Source: CAYVUB01 sp964454675
GTDB taxonomy: Bacteria; Bacteroidota; Bacteroidia; Flavobacteriales; Flavobacteriaceae
Reading direction: 5' to 3'
Assembly: GCA_964454675.1 (NCBI GenBank)
Contig: CAYVUB010000005.1
Location: 58,799-122,798, forward strand
Length of the DNA: 64,000 nt
The notes beneath the pieces are model-generated. The model did not search any database. It worked only from the letters and a program-made list of their open reading frames with translations, and had not been told where the DNA came from. Below, one piece after another: positions 1-9,067 of the stretch. Positions within the stretch are counted from its first letter, which is position 1, and each line of letters begins with the position of its first letter. Position numbers and translations under genes: made by a program.

Positions 1-726
1 GAAAGTTTTAAAATTTGGGATAAAATAGAGGTTTTTGTGTATCTCGACAATGAAGAACGATTGGTTGCCGTAACAGATAAACCTTATATTGTACCTGGCG
101 AATTTGCCGTTTTGCGCTGCAATCAAGTGACAGATATTGGTGCCTTTCTCGATTGGGGAATGCTCAAGGAATTGTTTTGCCCGTTCAAAGAACAAGCCTT
201 TAAAATGAAAAAAGGCGGTTGGTATCTGGTGTATTGTTTTATTGACGAAAAAACGAACAGATTGGTCGCATCGAGCAAGACCAATCAATTTTTGGATAAT
301 AAAGTATTGACCGTTCAACAATTTGATGAAGTTGACATCATTGTATCGCATCCATCAGAAATAGGAATGAATGTCATTGTCAACAAGCAACATACTGGGC
401 TTATTTTTAAAGATGATATTTATCAAGAATTGAGCATTGGCGATAGATTGAAAGGTGTTGTTAAAAAAGTTCGTCCAGATAATAAGTTAGACATTTCACT
501 TGGCAAAATAGGTTACAGAAATATTGAACCAAATGCCGAAACCATTATGCACGAATTAGAAGATAATGGCGGTTATCTTAATTTATCGGATAAATCAGAT
601 CCAGAAACCATCAAAGAAGTGCTTCAAATGAGTAAGAAAAACTTCAAAAAAGCGGTTGGAACTTTGTATAAACAACGCTTGATTGAAATTAAAGATGATG
701 GGATTTATTTGTTAGCAGTAAATTGA
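1..726 (+). CDS. CvfB-like S1 RNA-binding protein, 5' partial
   Basis: The reading frame is open to the left edge, so the true start lies outside the window. 241 residues remain; CvfB/YitL-type proteins are usually about 280 aa, so roughly 40 N-terminal residues are missing. The visible part shows tandem S1-like beta-barrels (for example VPGEFAVLRCNQVTDIGAF, then IGDRLKGVVKKVRPDNKLDI) and a C-terminal winged-helix-like segment (SDPETIKEVLQMSKKNFKKA), the CvfB architecture. The family binds RNA; its exact role in Bacteroidota is not established. The stop overlaps the start region of the next ORF, and menB follows further down. In related genomes this gene commonly sits beside men genes (recalled, not checked). 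Confidence 0.85.
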   Translation, partial: ESFKIWDKIEVFVYLDNEERLVAVTDKPYIVPGEFAVLRCNQVTDIGAFLDWGMLKELFCPFKEQAFKMKKGGWYLVYCFIDEKTNRLVASSKTNQFLDNKVLTVQQFDEVDIIVSHPSEIGMNVIVNKQHTGLIFKDDIYQELSIGDRLKGVVKKVRPDNKLDISLGKIGYRNIEPNAETIMHELEDNGGYLNLSDKSDPETIKEVLQMSKKNFKKAVGTLYKQRLIEIKDDGIYLLAVN

Positions 727-737
727 AAAAAAGACAA

Positions 738-2468
738 ATGAAAATAAAATTTGTATTTGTACTTATAATTTTAAATTTTAATTTCTCTTTTTCTCAGGAT
801 GAATTAGATAAATCAAATTTAAATTCTTTCTTAGAAGATTACCTACTTGAATATGATGATTATAACGGTTATCCAGAATTTAAATCAATTGAAGATTCAA
901 ATATACAGAGTAAAATTAATAGCCGTGTTAGAAATATCATTGTTGACCAAATTAAAGCAGATACATTTAATATAAAGTTAGGCAAACATTTAGTGAAAAG
1001 TTTATATGCCAATTTTAGTGTTTTGAATAATGAAAAAGATGCTACGGATTTTTTCAAAGAAAAAAAGTATGAGCCTATTTTAAATAACATCGAGTATAAG
1101 CTATCTTTTAATTCTGGCTCAATTTTAACTTTAATAGTATTATTCAATTATGATGCTATAATATCCAGCTACCAAGAGAACAAAGCATTTTCAAATACAT
1201 ATTATGAAGTTTTTTATTTTGATGTTAAAACTGGTCAAGAATACAGCTCTAATGATGTTTTTAACAACCATTTAAAATCAGAGCTAAATAACTTATTAGT
1301 AAGAAAACTAGAAGAAAAGATTAAGACTCTTTCCAATGCTAATGAAGAATATGTATATACTGATTTTTTATTTCCTAGCCAATATGAATATGAAGACTAT
1401 GAAGAATTGGATAGTATTAAACCTAATAATGAAAAAATATCCAATTTCGCTATTTATGACTATGGTTTTGTATTTCCCAAGTCTTTTTCTATGGAATATT
1501 TCGTGCCGATTTGGAGTTTAGCATCTTCTAAATTGACAACAAAAAATATATCGATTAGATTGACCATAAATGAAATTGGAAAGTTTTTAAACACAGATGG
1601 ACCTTTTAGAGAATTGGCTAAAAAGCAAAAGCAGAACGAAGAAACAATATTGCGTAATATTAAGAATCCACCTATACACTTTTTGTTCAACTGGGAATTT
1701 GATGATATTTTTATTCCTTACAGAGATTCAACAGATAATTTAAAAAAGACTACTATATACAGACAAATTAATGATAGAAACAAATTAAGAGATAGTTTAA
1801 TATATCAAGAAATTTTTAGACTTAAAAACGGTTTAATAAAATATATTAAATTTTATGATATTATAGGAAATTATACGGAATATAAATTTGAATATGACAG
1901 TAATGATAACCTAAGTAAAATTTCAACCCAAGATGCGTCTTGGCATTATAAATATAATGATGTCAATAATTTAATTTACATTAATAATGATGATGATGAA
2001 CAATTCGAGACCTTTTATAAATATTACCACAACTTTTTAATTACAGAAACCTACTCAAATAATAAGTTTTTTATTTCTAATAAAGAAATAACACTTTTTA
2101 ATAATACCAATAAACCAATCAAAAATTTCATTGGTGATTTAAGTTTTAATGAGGTAAATTATTTATACAACAAAGACAATAATCTAGTTAAAGAAATAGC
2201 TACATACCAGAACTCTGATAAGGTTTGGTTTGAGGAAAATTATACATATGATGATGAAAATAGAATACTATTTCATACTTATAATATAAATAGAAAAACA
2301 TCCTATACCTACGACAATTTTGGAAGAATAACAGAACGAACTATTACTGGTGGTAGTATTAACAGTATTCATATAGAATATAATAATAACAGACCAATAA
2401 AAATCAAAACAAATCAAAAATCTAGCGGGCATACATATTTTTACAGTTTCTCATATGAATATTGGTAA
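738..2468 (+). CDS. Secreted protein with C-terminal YD/RHS-like repeats, unknown function
   Basis: 576 residues from the ATG at 738. A TTG at 723 gives a longer frame, but only the ATG puts a clean signal peptide (MKIKFVFVLIILNFNFSFSQ) at the N-terminus. The middle part (FDVKTGQEYSSNDVFNNHL) faintly recalls the DUF3298/RsiV type of extracellular domain. The last 200 residues hold a series of degenerate YD-type repeats: YDSNDNLSKIS, YNKDNNLVKEI, YTYDDENRILF, SYTYDNFGRITER. Such repeats form beta-strand shells in RHS/YD proteins, but here they are few and no toxin domain follows. The gene is much richer in A/T than menB and uses many Asn and Lys codons, which suggests an accessory insertion between cvfB and menB. 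Function unknown. Confidence 0.8.
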   Translation: MKIKFVFVLIILNFNFSFSQDELDKSNLNSFLEDYLLEYDDYNGYPEFKSIEDSNIQSKINSRVRNIIVDQIKADTFNIKLGKHLVKSLYANFSVLNNEKDATDFFKEKKYEPILNNIEYKLSFNSGSILTLIVLFNYDAIISSYQENKAFSNTYYEVFYFDVKTGQEYSSNDVFNNHLKSELNNLLVRKLEEKIKTLSNANEEYVYTDFLFPSQYEYEDYEELDSIKPNNEKISNFAIYDYGFVFPKSFSMEYFVPIWSLASSKLTTKNISIRLTINEIGKFLNTDGPFRELAKKQKQNEETILRNIKNPPIHFLFNWEFDDIFIPYRDSTDNLKKTTIYRQINDRNKLRDSLIYQEIFRLKNGLIKYIKFYDIIGNYTEYKFEYDSNDNLSKISTQDASWHYKYNDVNNLIYINNDDDEQFETFYKYYHNFLITETYSNNKFFISNKEITLFNNTNKPIKNFIGDLSFNEVNYLYNKDNNLVKEIATYQNSDKVWFEENYTYDDENRILFHTYNINRKTSYTYDNFGRITERTITGGSINSIHIEYNNNRPIKIKTNQKSSGHTYFYSFSYEYW

Positions 2469-2644
2469 AGTCAACTAATAACACCATAAAAAATTTGTTA
2501 CAAGTACAACGCTTACGAAGATTAGAGAATTTTCATTTGGTTTGTATTTGTAAATTAGCAACTAAAATACACAACTAATCTTTTACAAACATTATATAAT
2601 TAACAATTTTAAAAACTTTAATTTATAGTATAATATTTGAATAT

Positions 2645-3484
2645 ATGAGCAAAATCAACTGGAAAACTGTCAAAACTTACGAAGATATAACCTATCAAAA
2701 ATGTGATGGCGTGGCACGAATTGCGTTTAACAGACCAAATGTTCGCAATGCCTTCCGGCCAAAAACCACCAGCGAATTGTATGATGCCTTTTATGATGCC
2801 AATGAAGATGTAAACATAGGCGTTGTACTGCTTTCTGCCGAAGGACCATCAACCAAAGACGGCATCTGGAGTTTTTGTTCCGGTGGAGACCAAAAGGCGA
2901 GAGGCCACCAAGGTTATGTGGGCGAAGACGGCTATCACAGATTGAATATCTTGGAAGTACAACGTTTAATTCGTTTTATGCCAAAAGCCGTGATTGCGGT
3001 TGTTCCGGGTTGGGCTGTTGGTGGCGGACACAGTTTGCACGTGGTTTGCGATTTGACCTTAGCAAGTAAAGAACACGCTATTTTCAAGCAAACCGATGCC
3101 GATGTCACGAGTTTTGACGGTGGTTATGGTTCGGCTTATTTGGCAAAAATGGTAGGTCAGAAAAAAGCCCGTGAAATTTTCTTTTTAGGACGCAATTATT
3201 CAGCACAAGAAGCTTTTGAAATGGGTATGGTCAATGCTGTGATTCCGCATGATGAACTGGAAGCCACCGCTTTTGAATGGGCGCAGGAAATTTTGGCAAA
3301 ATCGCCAACATCCATAAAAATGCTTAAGTTTGCAATGAATTTAACAGATGACGGTATGGTTGGACAACAAGTATTTGCAGGCGAAGCGACACGTCTGGCA
3401 TATATGACCGATGAAGCTGTTGAAGGTCGTAATGCCTTTCTTGAAAAGCGCAAGCCTAACTTTGTTAAAAAATGGATTCCATAA
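2645..3484 (+). CDS. menB: 1,4-dihydroxy-2-naphthoyl-CoA synthase MenB
   Basis: 279 residues, the usual length. MenB closes the second ring of the menaquinone head group by converting o-succinylbenzoyl-CoA into 1,4-dihydroxy-2-naphthoyl-CoA in the cytoplasm. It has the crotonase fold: the oxyanion-hole stretches are FCSGGDQ (about residues 77-83) and PGWAVGGGHS (about 121-130), followed by the family signature SFDGGYGSAYLAKMVG. The stretch FKQTDADV has Asp at about residue 151, where bicarbonate-dependent type I enzymes have Gly, so this is probably a type II enzyme. menA starts 14 bp downstream, which indicates co-transcription. Confidence 0.96.
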   Translation: MSKINWKTVKTYEDITYQKCDGVARIAFNRPNVRNAFRPKTTSELYDAFYDANEDVNIGVVLLSAEGPSTKDGIWSFCSGGDQKARGHQGYVGEDGYHRLNILEVQRLIRFMPKAVIAVVPGWAVGGGHSLHVVCDLTLASKEHAIFKQTDADVTSFDGGYGSAYLAKMVGQKKAREIFFLGRNYSAQEAFEMGMVNAVIPHDELEATAFEWAQEILAKSPTSIKMLKFAMNLTDDGMVGQQVFAGEATRLAYMTDEAVEGRNAFLEKRKPNFVKKWIP

Positions 3485-3498
3485 TCTCTACTTAAACT

Positions 3499-4401
3499 AT
3501 GCAAAAAATAAAACCTTGGTTGTCCGCTATTCGACTAAGAACTTTACCGCTATCCGTTTCCGGAATTATTGTAGGAACTTGTTTTGCACATTACAACGGC
3601 TACTATAATGGTATGATTTTTTTTCTGGCAATTATGACCACATTGAGCCTTCAAATCTTATCCAATTTGGCAAACGATTATGGTGATGGCATAAAAGGAA
3701 CAGACAACGACGACCGTGTAGGGCCGCAACGTGCCATTCAAAGCGGCGAAATTACGCCGTATGAAATGCAGGAAGGCATAAAAATCAATATTCTGATTGT
3801 TATATTTTTAACTATATCATTAATATTTACCTCGTTTAGTAATGGTTACTTTCTTTACGCACTGTTGTTTTTAGTTTTAGGAGGTATTTCTCTATATTCT
3901 GCCATGAAATATACTATGGGAGAGAATGCTTATGGTTACAGAGGTTTGGGTGATACGTACGTGTTTATATTTTTTGGGCTTGTAAGTGTTATATGCAGCT
4001 ATTTTCTGTATGCAAAGCAAATTGACCATTTGGTTATATTGCCGGCAATAGCTGTTGGATTGTTGAGTGTTGGCGTATTAAACCTCAACAATATGCGTGA
4101 TATAGATTCTGATGTACTTTCAGAAAAGATGACTTTGGCAGTAAAATTAGGCAAGGAGAAATCAAAAAAGTATCACATTGCTTTGATTGGTATTGCTATG
4201 TTTTTGTCATTGATTTTTGCAGTTTTATATTTCAGGAATTTTTATAACTTCCTGTTTTTAATCACATTTATTCCATTAGGATTACATATTAAAACCATCA
4301 AAAAAGCACAATCACCAAAAGATTTTGACTCGCAGTTAAAAGTATTGGCACTAACCACGTTTTTGTTTTCAGTATTACTTGGCGTAGGCTATATCATATA
4401 A
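3499..4401 (+). CDS. menA: 1,4-dihydroxy-2-naphthoate polyprenyltransferase MenA
   Basis: 300 residues, an integral membrane UbiA-family prenyltransferase. It attaches the polyprenyl tail to 1,4-dihydroxy-2-naphthoate to give demethylmenaquinone. The first Asp-rich motif is NLANDYGDGIKGTDND (about residues 57-72) and the second is NNMRDIDSD (about 197-205); both bind Mg-diphosphate. About eight hydrophobic segments are visible. It lies 14 bp after menB, and a strong terminator follows at 4508-4543, so menB-menA looks like the end of a transcription unit. Confidence 0.95.
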   Translation: MQKIKPWLSAIRLRTLPLSVSGIIVGTCFAHYNGYYNGMIFFLAIMTTLSLQILSNLANDYGDGIKGTDNDDRVGPQRAIQSGEITPYEMQEGIKINILIVIFLTISLIFTSFSNGYFLYALLFLVLGGISLYSAMKYTMGENAYGYRGLGDTYVFIFFGLVSVICSYFLYAKQIDHLVILPAIAVGLLSVGVLNLNNMRDIDSDVLSEKMTLAVKLGKEKSKKYHIALIGIAMFLSLIFAVLYFRNFYNFLFLITFIPLGLHIKTIKKAQSPKDFDSQLKVLALTTFLFSVLLGVGYII

Positions 4402-4507
4402 TACATCGTCAAATATTTGCCAGTCAAAGTTTTAATTCGTATATTCATAACGAAATTTTCAGCCAACGTCTTTTTGCTATTAAGTTGGTCTAAAATTTGG
4501 GGCTTGG

Positions 4508-4543
4508 AAACTCAGACAAATGTTTAATTTGTCTGAGTTTTTT
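4508..4543 (+). terminator. Rho-independent terminator after menA
   Basis: A perfect 14-bp stem (AAACTCAGACAAAT against ATTTGTCTGAGTTT) with a GTTTA loop runs into a T tract. It sits 107 bp after the menA stop and 34 bp before the next ORF. Confidence 0.85.
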
Positions 4544-4576
4544 AGTATTTTCAGTTTCTAATAAAAACCAATTCAA

Positions 4577-5254
4577 ATGAAAATCACATTTTACGGTCAC
4601 GCCAGTTTGGGCATTGAGGTCAATGACGTTCATATTTTGGTAGATCCTTTTATTTCGGGCAATCCAAAAGCATCGCATATAGACATTGAAACTTTAAAAG
4701 CCGATTATATTTTGTTGACACACGCTCATCAAGATCATACTTTGGATGTTGAAGCCATCGCCAAACGCACTAATGCGGTGATAGTTTCCAATTATGAAAT
4801 TGTCACGCATTTTGAAGCCAAAGGTCTCGAAGGCCACCCGATGAATCTCGGTGGCAGTTGGGATTTTGAATTTGGCACCGTAAAATATGTGGTGGCACAT
4901 CATACATCGTCGTTTCCTGACGGCAGTTATGGCGGGCAACCGGGCGGTTTTGTCATTGAAGGCGAGCACAAAAATATTTACATTGCCGGTGATACCGCTT
5001 TGACAATGGATATGAAACTCATCCCGATGCGTATAAATTTAGACCTTGCCATTCTTCCCATAGGTGACAATTTCACAATGGGCATTGACGATGCGTTGAT
5101 AGCCAGTGATTTTGTAAAATGCGATAAAGTGTTGGGCTATCATTTTGATACGTTTGGTTATATAGAAATTGACCACGAAGAAGCCAAACGCAAGTTTTTT
5201 GATAAAGGTAAAGATTTGATGTTGCTGGATATTGGTGAGAGTATTGAGTTGTGA
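4577..5254 (+). CDS. UPF0173 metal-dependent hydrolase
   Basis: 225 residues with a metallo-beta-lactamase fold. The metal motif HxHxDH is THAHQDH (about residues 48-54), with further ligands in VVAHHTSSFPDG and IAGDTALTMDM, and a conserved His near GYHFDTFGY. This is the UPF0173 family; the substrate is not known. It lies in the menaquinone region but behind the menA terminator, so it probably has its own promoter. The start ATG is followed directly by the family-typical MKITFYGHAS. Confidence 0.9.
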   Translation: MKITFYGHASLGIEVNDVHILVDPFISGNPKASHIDIETLKADYILLTHAHQDHTLDVEAIAKRTNAVIVSNYEIVTHFEAKGLEGHPMNLGGSWDFEFGTVKYVVAHHTSSFPDGSYGGQPGGFVIEGEHKNIYIAGDTALTMDMKLIPMRINLDLAILPIGDNFTMGIDDALIASDFVKCDKVLGYHFDTFGYIEIDHEEAKRKFFDKGKDLMLLDIGESIEL

Positions 5255-5397
5255 GTTTAGCGATAGTATTTAATAAGTAATTAGTTTATAAATGATATGA
5301 ATTTATTAACTTAGCTTATTATCTGATATAGAGTTTTTAAATGATTCAATTTCATATTAGTTTGTGGTTATACTAAGAAGCTTAAATAAAGAAATGA

Positions 5398-5739
5398 ATG
5401 GGTAACGAAACTACACCAATTCTTACTGGAAAAGGAGGAATAAAACTTGAAAAAAAATTAAGTTATATATTGTCTTGTCCGAAATGTGACGATGATATTG
5501 ATGTAACTGTTATTAAAGCAGGAACTCATATTCAGTGTAAATGCGGAAATATAACCTGGAGACCAGATTACAACCCACCTTGGTGGGCGAAAACAAAAAA
5601 TTTTGGAATTTCATTATTTACCTCACTTATAATTGGTATTATTTCAACATACATAATTATAAAAATTTTTGAAAAGAAAGAAATCAATAACAATAGTAAT
5701 ACAGAAGTAAATACTAAAGACACTCTAAAAATTAAATAA
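5398..5739 (+). CDS. Small zinc-ribbon membrane protein, unknown function
   Basis: 113 residues. A probable zinc ribbon uses CPKC (about residues 28-31) and CKC (about 48-50), and is followed by NPPWW and one membrane helix (about 70-90, FGISLFTSLIIGIISTYIII). A short hydrophilic tail follows. No family recognised. An alternative ATG lies 4 bp upstream in another frame. The ORF is AT-rich and lies 1 bp before another small ORF, so the two are likely co-transcribed. Confidence 0.6.
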   Translation: MGNETTPILTGKGGIKLEKKLSYILSCPKCDDDIDVTVIKAGTHIQCKCGNITWRPDYNPPWWAKTKNFGISLFTSLIIGIISTYIIIKIFEKKEINNNSNTEVNTKDTLKIK

Positions 5740-5740
5740 A

Positions 5741-5953
5741 ATGGGAATAAATATAGGAGGCATAGATATTGCACAATCTACAATAGACGCTGAATTTAAA
5801 ATAGCTGTTTTAGAAAAGATTGTTGAAAAGATGTTAAATAAAATGGGAGGAGTTGCAATAATTTCTGAAAATGAATTAAATATGATAAGAGAAAACGCAT
5901 TAAAAGAACTGCAAATAAAATATCCAAATGCTGGATTAAAAAGAAAAGAATAA
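5741..5953 (+). CDS. Small hypothetical protein downstream of the zinc-ribbon protein
   Basis: 70 residues, starting 1 bp after the stop of the preceding ORF, an arrangement that suggests translational coupling. The sequence is largely helical (AEFKIAVLEKIVEKMLNKMGG) with no signal peptide or membrane segment. No family recognised. It is AT-rich and has no near-full-length competing frame except an antisense shadow. It could be the cytoplasmic partner of the membrane protein before it, but that is inference from position only. Confidence 0.5.
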   Translation: MGINIGGIDIAQSTIDAEFKIAVLEKIVEKMLNKMGGVAIISENELNMIRENALKELQIKYPNAGLKRKE

Positions 5954-6118
5954 ATGTAATAGTCAAAATAGTCAACAGCAATTAGTAGCTATTACAAAGT
6001 TTGTGCTTTGTTTCAATTTCTTAGCAGAAATTTGTAAAGGTTTTCTATTTAGAATCATTGAGAATTAAATCATTATAGCTATTAGAAGTTTTGGGGATTA
6101 ATTTAACAACAAGTAATA

Positions 6119-7024
6119 TCACTTACCAACAGAATCCAACCATTCCTTCCTCAAATCATCACTCACTTTTCCGGTGCCATCGTGTCGCCATCCCGGAGGT
6201 TTTACCAAATAAAGCAATCGGTGTTTTAGCGTTTTTTTTCCTGAAAAGGCATCTTTAAATAGCGCAATCCATTCCCAAAACGCAATTTTTACAGGGTTGT
6301 AAGTATCAATGTTTTTTACCAAACCATACACCACTTTTTCCTCTTTGAGTTCCGGTTGGAATGTGCCAAAAAGTTTATCCCAAATAATAAAAATACCCGC
6401 GTGATTTCTATCTAAATACAACGGATTACTACCGTGATGCACTCTGTGATGCGATGGCGTGTTCATCACGGCTTCAAACCATTTTGGGAGTTTATCGATA
6501 GCTTCGGTGTGAATCCAAAATTGGTACAGTAAACTCACAGACATTTGCAATAAAATCATTGCCGGATGGAATCCCAAAAGTGGCAACCAGATCCAAAACA
6601 CAAAGGAATAAAAACTTCCGGACCAGGTTTGGCGCAAAGCCGTACTCAAATTATAATGTTTTGAAGAATGATGTACCACGTGCGATGCCCAGAACAACCG
6701 GCATTCGTGCGAAATCCTGTGAAACCAGTAGTAGGCAAAATCATCGGCAAAAAGAATCAATACAAAGCTCCACCAAGCCACAGGAATTGTGAACAATCGG
6801 AAATTTTCATAAATATAAAAAAAGGCTAACAGCACCAAACCTTTGCTCAAAAATCCTAAAGCGACGTTGCCAAGTCCCATCGCAATGGAAGAAAATGCAT
6901 CTTTAGGCTCGTAGGTTTTGATATCTTCTTTCGTGGTCACATACAATTCCAACAGCATTGCAATAATGAAAAACGGGATGGCAAAATGAATAAGGTTGGG
7001 AAATTCTGGCATTGTAAATTGCAT
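6119..7024 (-). CDS. Sterol desaturase / fatty acid hydroxylase family membrane protein
   Basis: 301 residues with at least four membrane segments. The diiron His motifs of the fatty acid hydroxylase superfamily are all present: HRISH (about residues 102-106), HVVHH (about 115-119) and HHRVHHG (about 193-199), plus a later NH. Members hydroxylate or desaturate lipids or carotenoids; the substrate cannot be read from the sequence. The gene is divergent from menC with a 48-bp gap. An internal Met at residue 5 is an alternative start. Confidence 0.9.
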   Translation of the reverse strand: MQFTMPEFPNLIHFAIPFFIIAMLLELYVTTKEDIKTYEPKDAFSSIAMGLGNVALGFLSKGLVLLAFFYIYENFRLFTIPVAWWSFVLILFADDFAYYWFHRISHECRLFWASHVVHHSSKHYNLSTALRQTWSGSFYSFVFWIWLPLLGFHPAMILLQMSVSLLYQFWIHTEAIDKLPKWFEAVMNTPSHHRVHHGSNPLYLDRNHAGIFIIWDKLFGTFQPELKEEKVVYGLVKNIDTYNPVKIAFWEWIALFKDAFSGKKTLKHRLLYLVKPPGWRHDGTGKVSDDLRKEWLDSVGK

Positions 7025-7056
7025 TTTAAAGAGTCCAATTTACAAAAAGATTTGAG

Positions 7057-7064
7057 TATTTTTG
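7057..7064 (+). promoter_or_regulatory. Possible -7 box of menC
   Basis: TATTTTTG matches the Bacteroidota -7 consensus TAnnTTTG and lies 8 nt before the menC ATG at 7073, so the leader would be almost absent. No clear -33 TTG is seen at the right distance. The call is tentative. Confidence 0.35.
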
Positions 7065-7072
7065 AATTAATT

Positions 7073-8110
7073 ATGACAGCAAATTACCAACAGTATATTC
7101 TCAATTTTAAGCAACCAAGCGGTACATCGCGTGGTGTGTTGCATACCAAAGAAACGTGGTTTATTTTTTTGAGTGATAATGGCAAAATTGGTATTGGCGA
7201 ATGTGGCATTTTGCGTGGTTTGAGTGTGGATGACCGGCCGTATTATGAAGATAAGTTGCGTTGGGCTTGTCAAAATATCCAACTTGGTTTGGATACGTTG
7301 GTCAGTGAGCTTGTTGAATTTCCAAGCATTCAGTTTGGTCTGGAAATGGCGTTTAAATCTTTACAAAGCGACCAACCGTTTGAACTGTTTCCTTCAGAAT
7401 TTACAAAAGGTAACGACACCATTCCCATTAACGGATTGATTTGGATGGGCGATGAAGCGTTTATGCGTGAGCAGATAAAAGCCAAACTTTCCGAAGGATT
7501 CCGATGTATCAAATTAAAAATAGGCGCGATTGATTTTCAAACAGAATTGAATTTGATAAAATCCATCCGCAGGGAATTTTCTAAAGATGATATTGAAATA
7601 AGAGTGGATGCCAACGGTGCATTTGCCATTGATTCCGCTTTAGAAAAACTCAAATGCCTTTCCGATTACGAGTTGCATTCCATTGAACAACCTATCAAAG
7701 CCGGACAAATTCAGGAAATGGCACAACTTTGTTCACAAACGCCATTACCAATCGCTTTGGATGAAGAATTGATAGGTGTGTTTGATTATACAGATAAAGA
7801 ACAATTGCTGCAAACCATTCAGCCACAATATATTATTTTAAAACCGAGTTTTATAGGCGGATTTAAAGGCAGTCAAGAATGGATTAATCTGGCAAATGCG
7901 CAACAAATAGGATGGTGGATTACGAGCGCTTTGGAAAGTAATGTTGGGCTCAACGCCATTGCGCAATGGACTTACACGCTTAACAACAAGTTACCACAAG
8001 GTCTTGGTACGGGCGGTTTATTTACCAATAATTTTGATAGTCCGTTACAAGTAAAAAATGGTACATTGCACTATAATTCTAATCTAAACTGGAAATTTAA
8101 TTTACTATGA
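7073..8110 (+). CDS. menC: o-Succinylbenzoate synthase MenC
   Basis: 345 residues from the ATG at 7073. A longer frame from 6986 would overlap the divergent hydroxylase gene and adds no family sequence. MenC dehydrates SHCHC to o-succinylbenzoate. Enolase-superfamily residues are visible: the KxK motif in CIKLKIG, metal ligands in RVDANGA, IEQPI and ALDEEL, and the second-side Lys in ILKPSFIGG. The stop overlaps the start of the CPBP gene by 4 bp (8107-8110), so the two are translationally coupled. Confidence 0.93.
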   Translation: MTANYQQYILNFKQPSGTSRGVLHTKETWFIFLSDNGKIGIGECGILRGLSVDDRPYYEDKLRWACQNIQLGLDTLVSELVEFPSIQFGLEMAFKSLQSDQPFELFPSEFTKGNDTIPINGLIWMGDEAFMREQIKAKLSEGFRCIKLKIGAIDFQTELNLIKSIRREFSKDDIEIRVDANGAFAIDSALEKLKCLSDYELHSIEQPIKAGQIQEMAQLCSQTPLPIALDEELIGVFDYTDKEQLLQTIQPQYIILKPSFIGGFKGSQEWINLANAQQIGWWITSALESNVGLNAIAQWTYTLNNKLPQGLGTGGLFTNNFDSPLQVKNGTLHYNSNLNWKFNLL

Positions 8111-9045
8111 ATTACATACAACAAGCATTTAAAGGACAACACGATTTTTGGAGGTACTTAGTAGGATTACTCATTGTATTTCTGGCAGCAATGGTAGGAC
8201 AATTGCCGCTTACCATTGCAATTATGGTTAAAGTTGTAGCCGAAGGAGGCAGTATGATGAACATAAATGAGGAAATCATGTATAGCATTTTAGACTCAAA
8301 TGTATTCTTGTTTTTGATGCTTTTGTCTTTTGTTTTTGCAGGATTAGGCTTGATTTTGGCTTTAAGGCTTTTGCATAAGCAAACACTTTTATCAGTAACA
8401 ACATCCCGTTCAAAAGTAGATTGGAAGCGTATCTTTTTTGCATTTTTCTTGTGGGGAATACTATCATCAGGAATGGTCATTTTAGACTATTTGTTTTTTA
8501 CACCCGAAAATTATGTGTATAATTTTGAATGGAAGCGTTTTGCTGTGTTGGCTGCGATTGCGATTGCGTTGATTCCGATACAAACAAGTGTTGAAGAATA
8601 CATTTTCAGAGGGTATTTGATGCAGGGAATAGGTGTGCTTGCAAAAAACCGATGGGTTCCGTTATTGGTAACGTCTGTGATTTTCGGGTTGCTGCATATT
8701 TCCAATCCCGAAGTTGGTAAATTAGGATACAGCATCATGATTTACTATATAGGAACAGGATTGTTTTTGGGGATATTAACCCTCATGGACGATGGTTTGG
8801 AGCTCGCTTTGGGTTTTCACGCCGCCAACAATTTATTTACGGCATTATTGGTAACTGCCGATTGGACTGCGTTTCAAACCTATTCAATATTAAAAGACAT
8901 TTCAGAACCAAAACTGGAATTTATGGACATGGTATTACCGGTATTCATCATTTTCCCGGTACTGTTGTTGATTTTTGCCAAGGTTTACAAATGGAACAAC
9001 TGGAAAGACAGGCTTTTTGGAAAGGTTTTAAGTCCAAAGTCATAA
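8107..9045 (+). CDS. CPBP family intramembrane metalloprotease
   Basis: 312 residues and about eight membrane segments. The CAAX-protease/bacteriocin-processing (Abi) motifs are complete: EEYIFRG (Glu163, Glu164, Arg168), FGLLHISNP (His197) and GFHAANN (His238, Asn242). The family cleaves within membranes; the substrate is unknown. It overlaps menC by 4 bp and sits in the menaquinone locus; similar linkage is common in flavobacteria (recalled), but no functional link to quinone synthesis is established. Confidence 0.9.
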   Translation: MNYIQQAFKGQHDFWRYLVGLLIVFLAAMVGQLPLTIAIMVKVVAEGGSMMNINEEIMYSILDSNVFLFLMLLSFVFAGLGLILALRLLHKQTLLSVTTSRSKVDWKRIFFAFFLWGILSSGMVILDYLFFTPENYVYNFEWKRFAVLAAIAIALIPIQTSVEEYIFRGYLMQGIGVLAKNRWVPLLVTSVIFGLLHISNPEVGKLGYSIMIYYIGTGLFLGILTLMDDGLELALGFHAANNLFTALLVTADWTAFQTYSILKDISEPKLEFMDMVLPVFIIFPVLLLIFAKVYKWNNWKDRLFGKVLSPKS

Positions 9046-9067
9046 AGTCTCTAATGTCGAATGTCTG

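Noticed and set aside
6986..7072. N-terminal extension of MenC
   Set aside because: It would overlap the start of the divergent hydroxylase gene; the MenC family sequence begins at the ATG at 7073.
8112..8480. 122-aa minus-strand ORF over the CPBP gene
   Set aside because: Antisense to a protein with complete protease motifs and reading-frame overlap with menC. No signal, motif or start context supports it.
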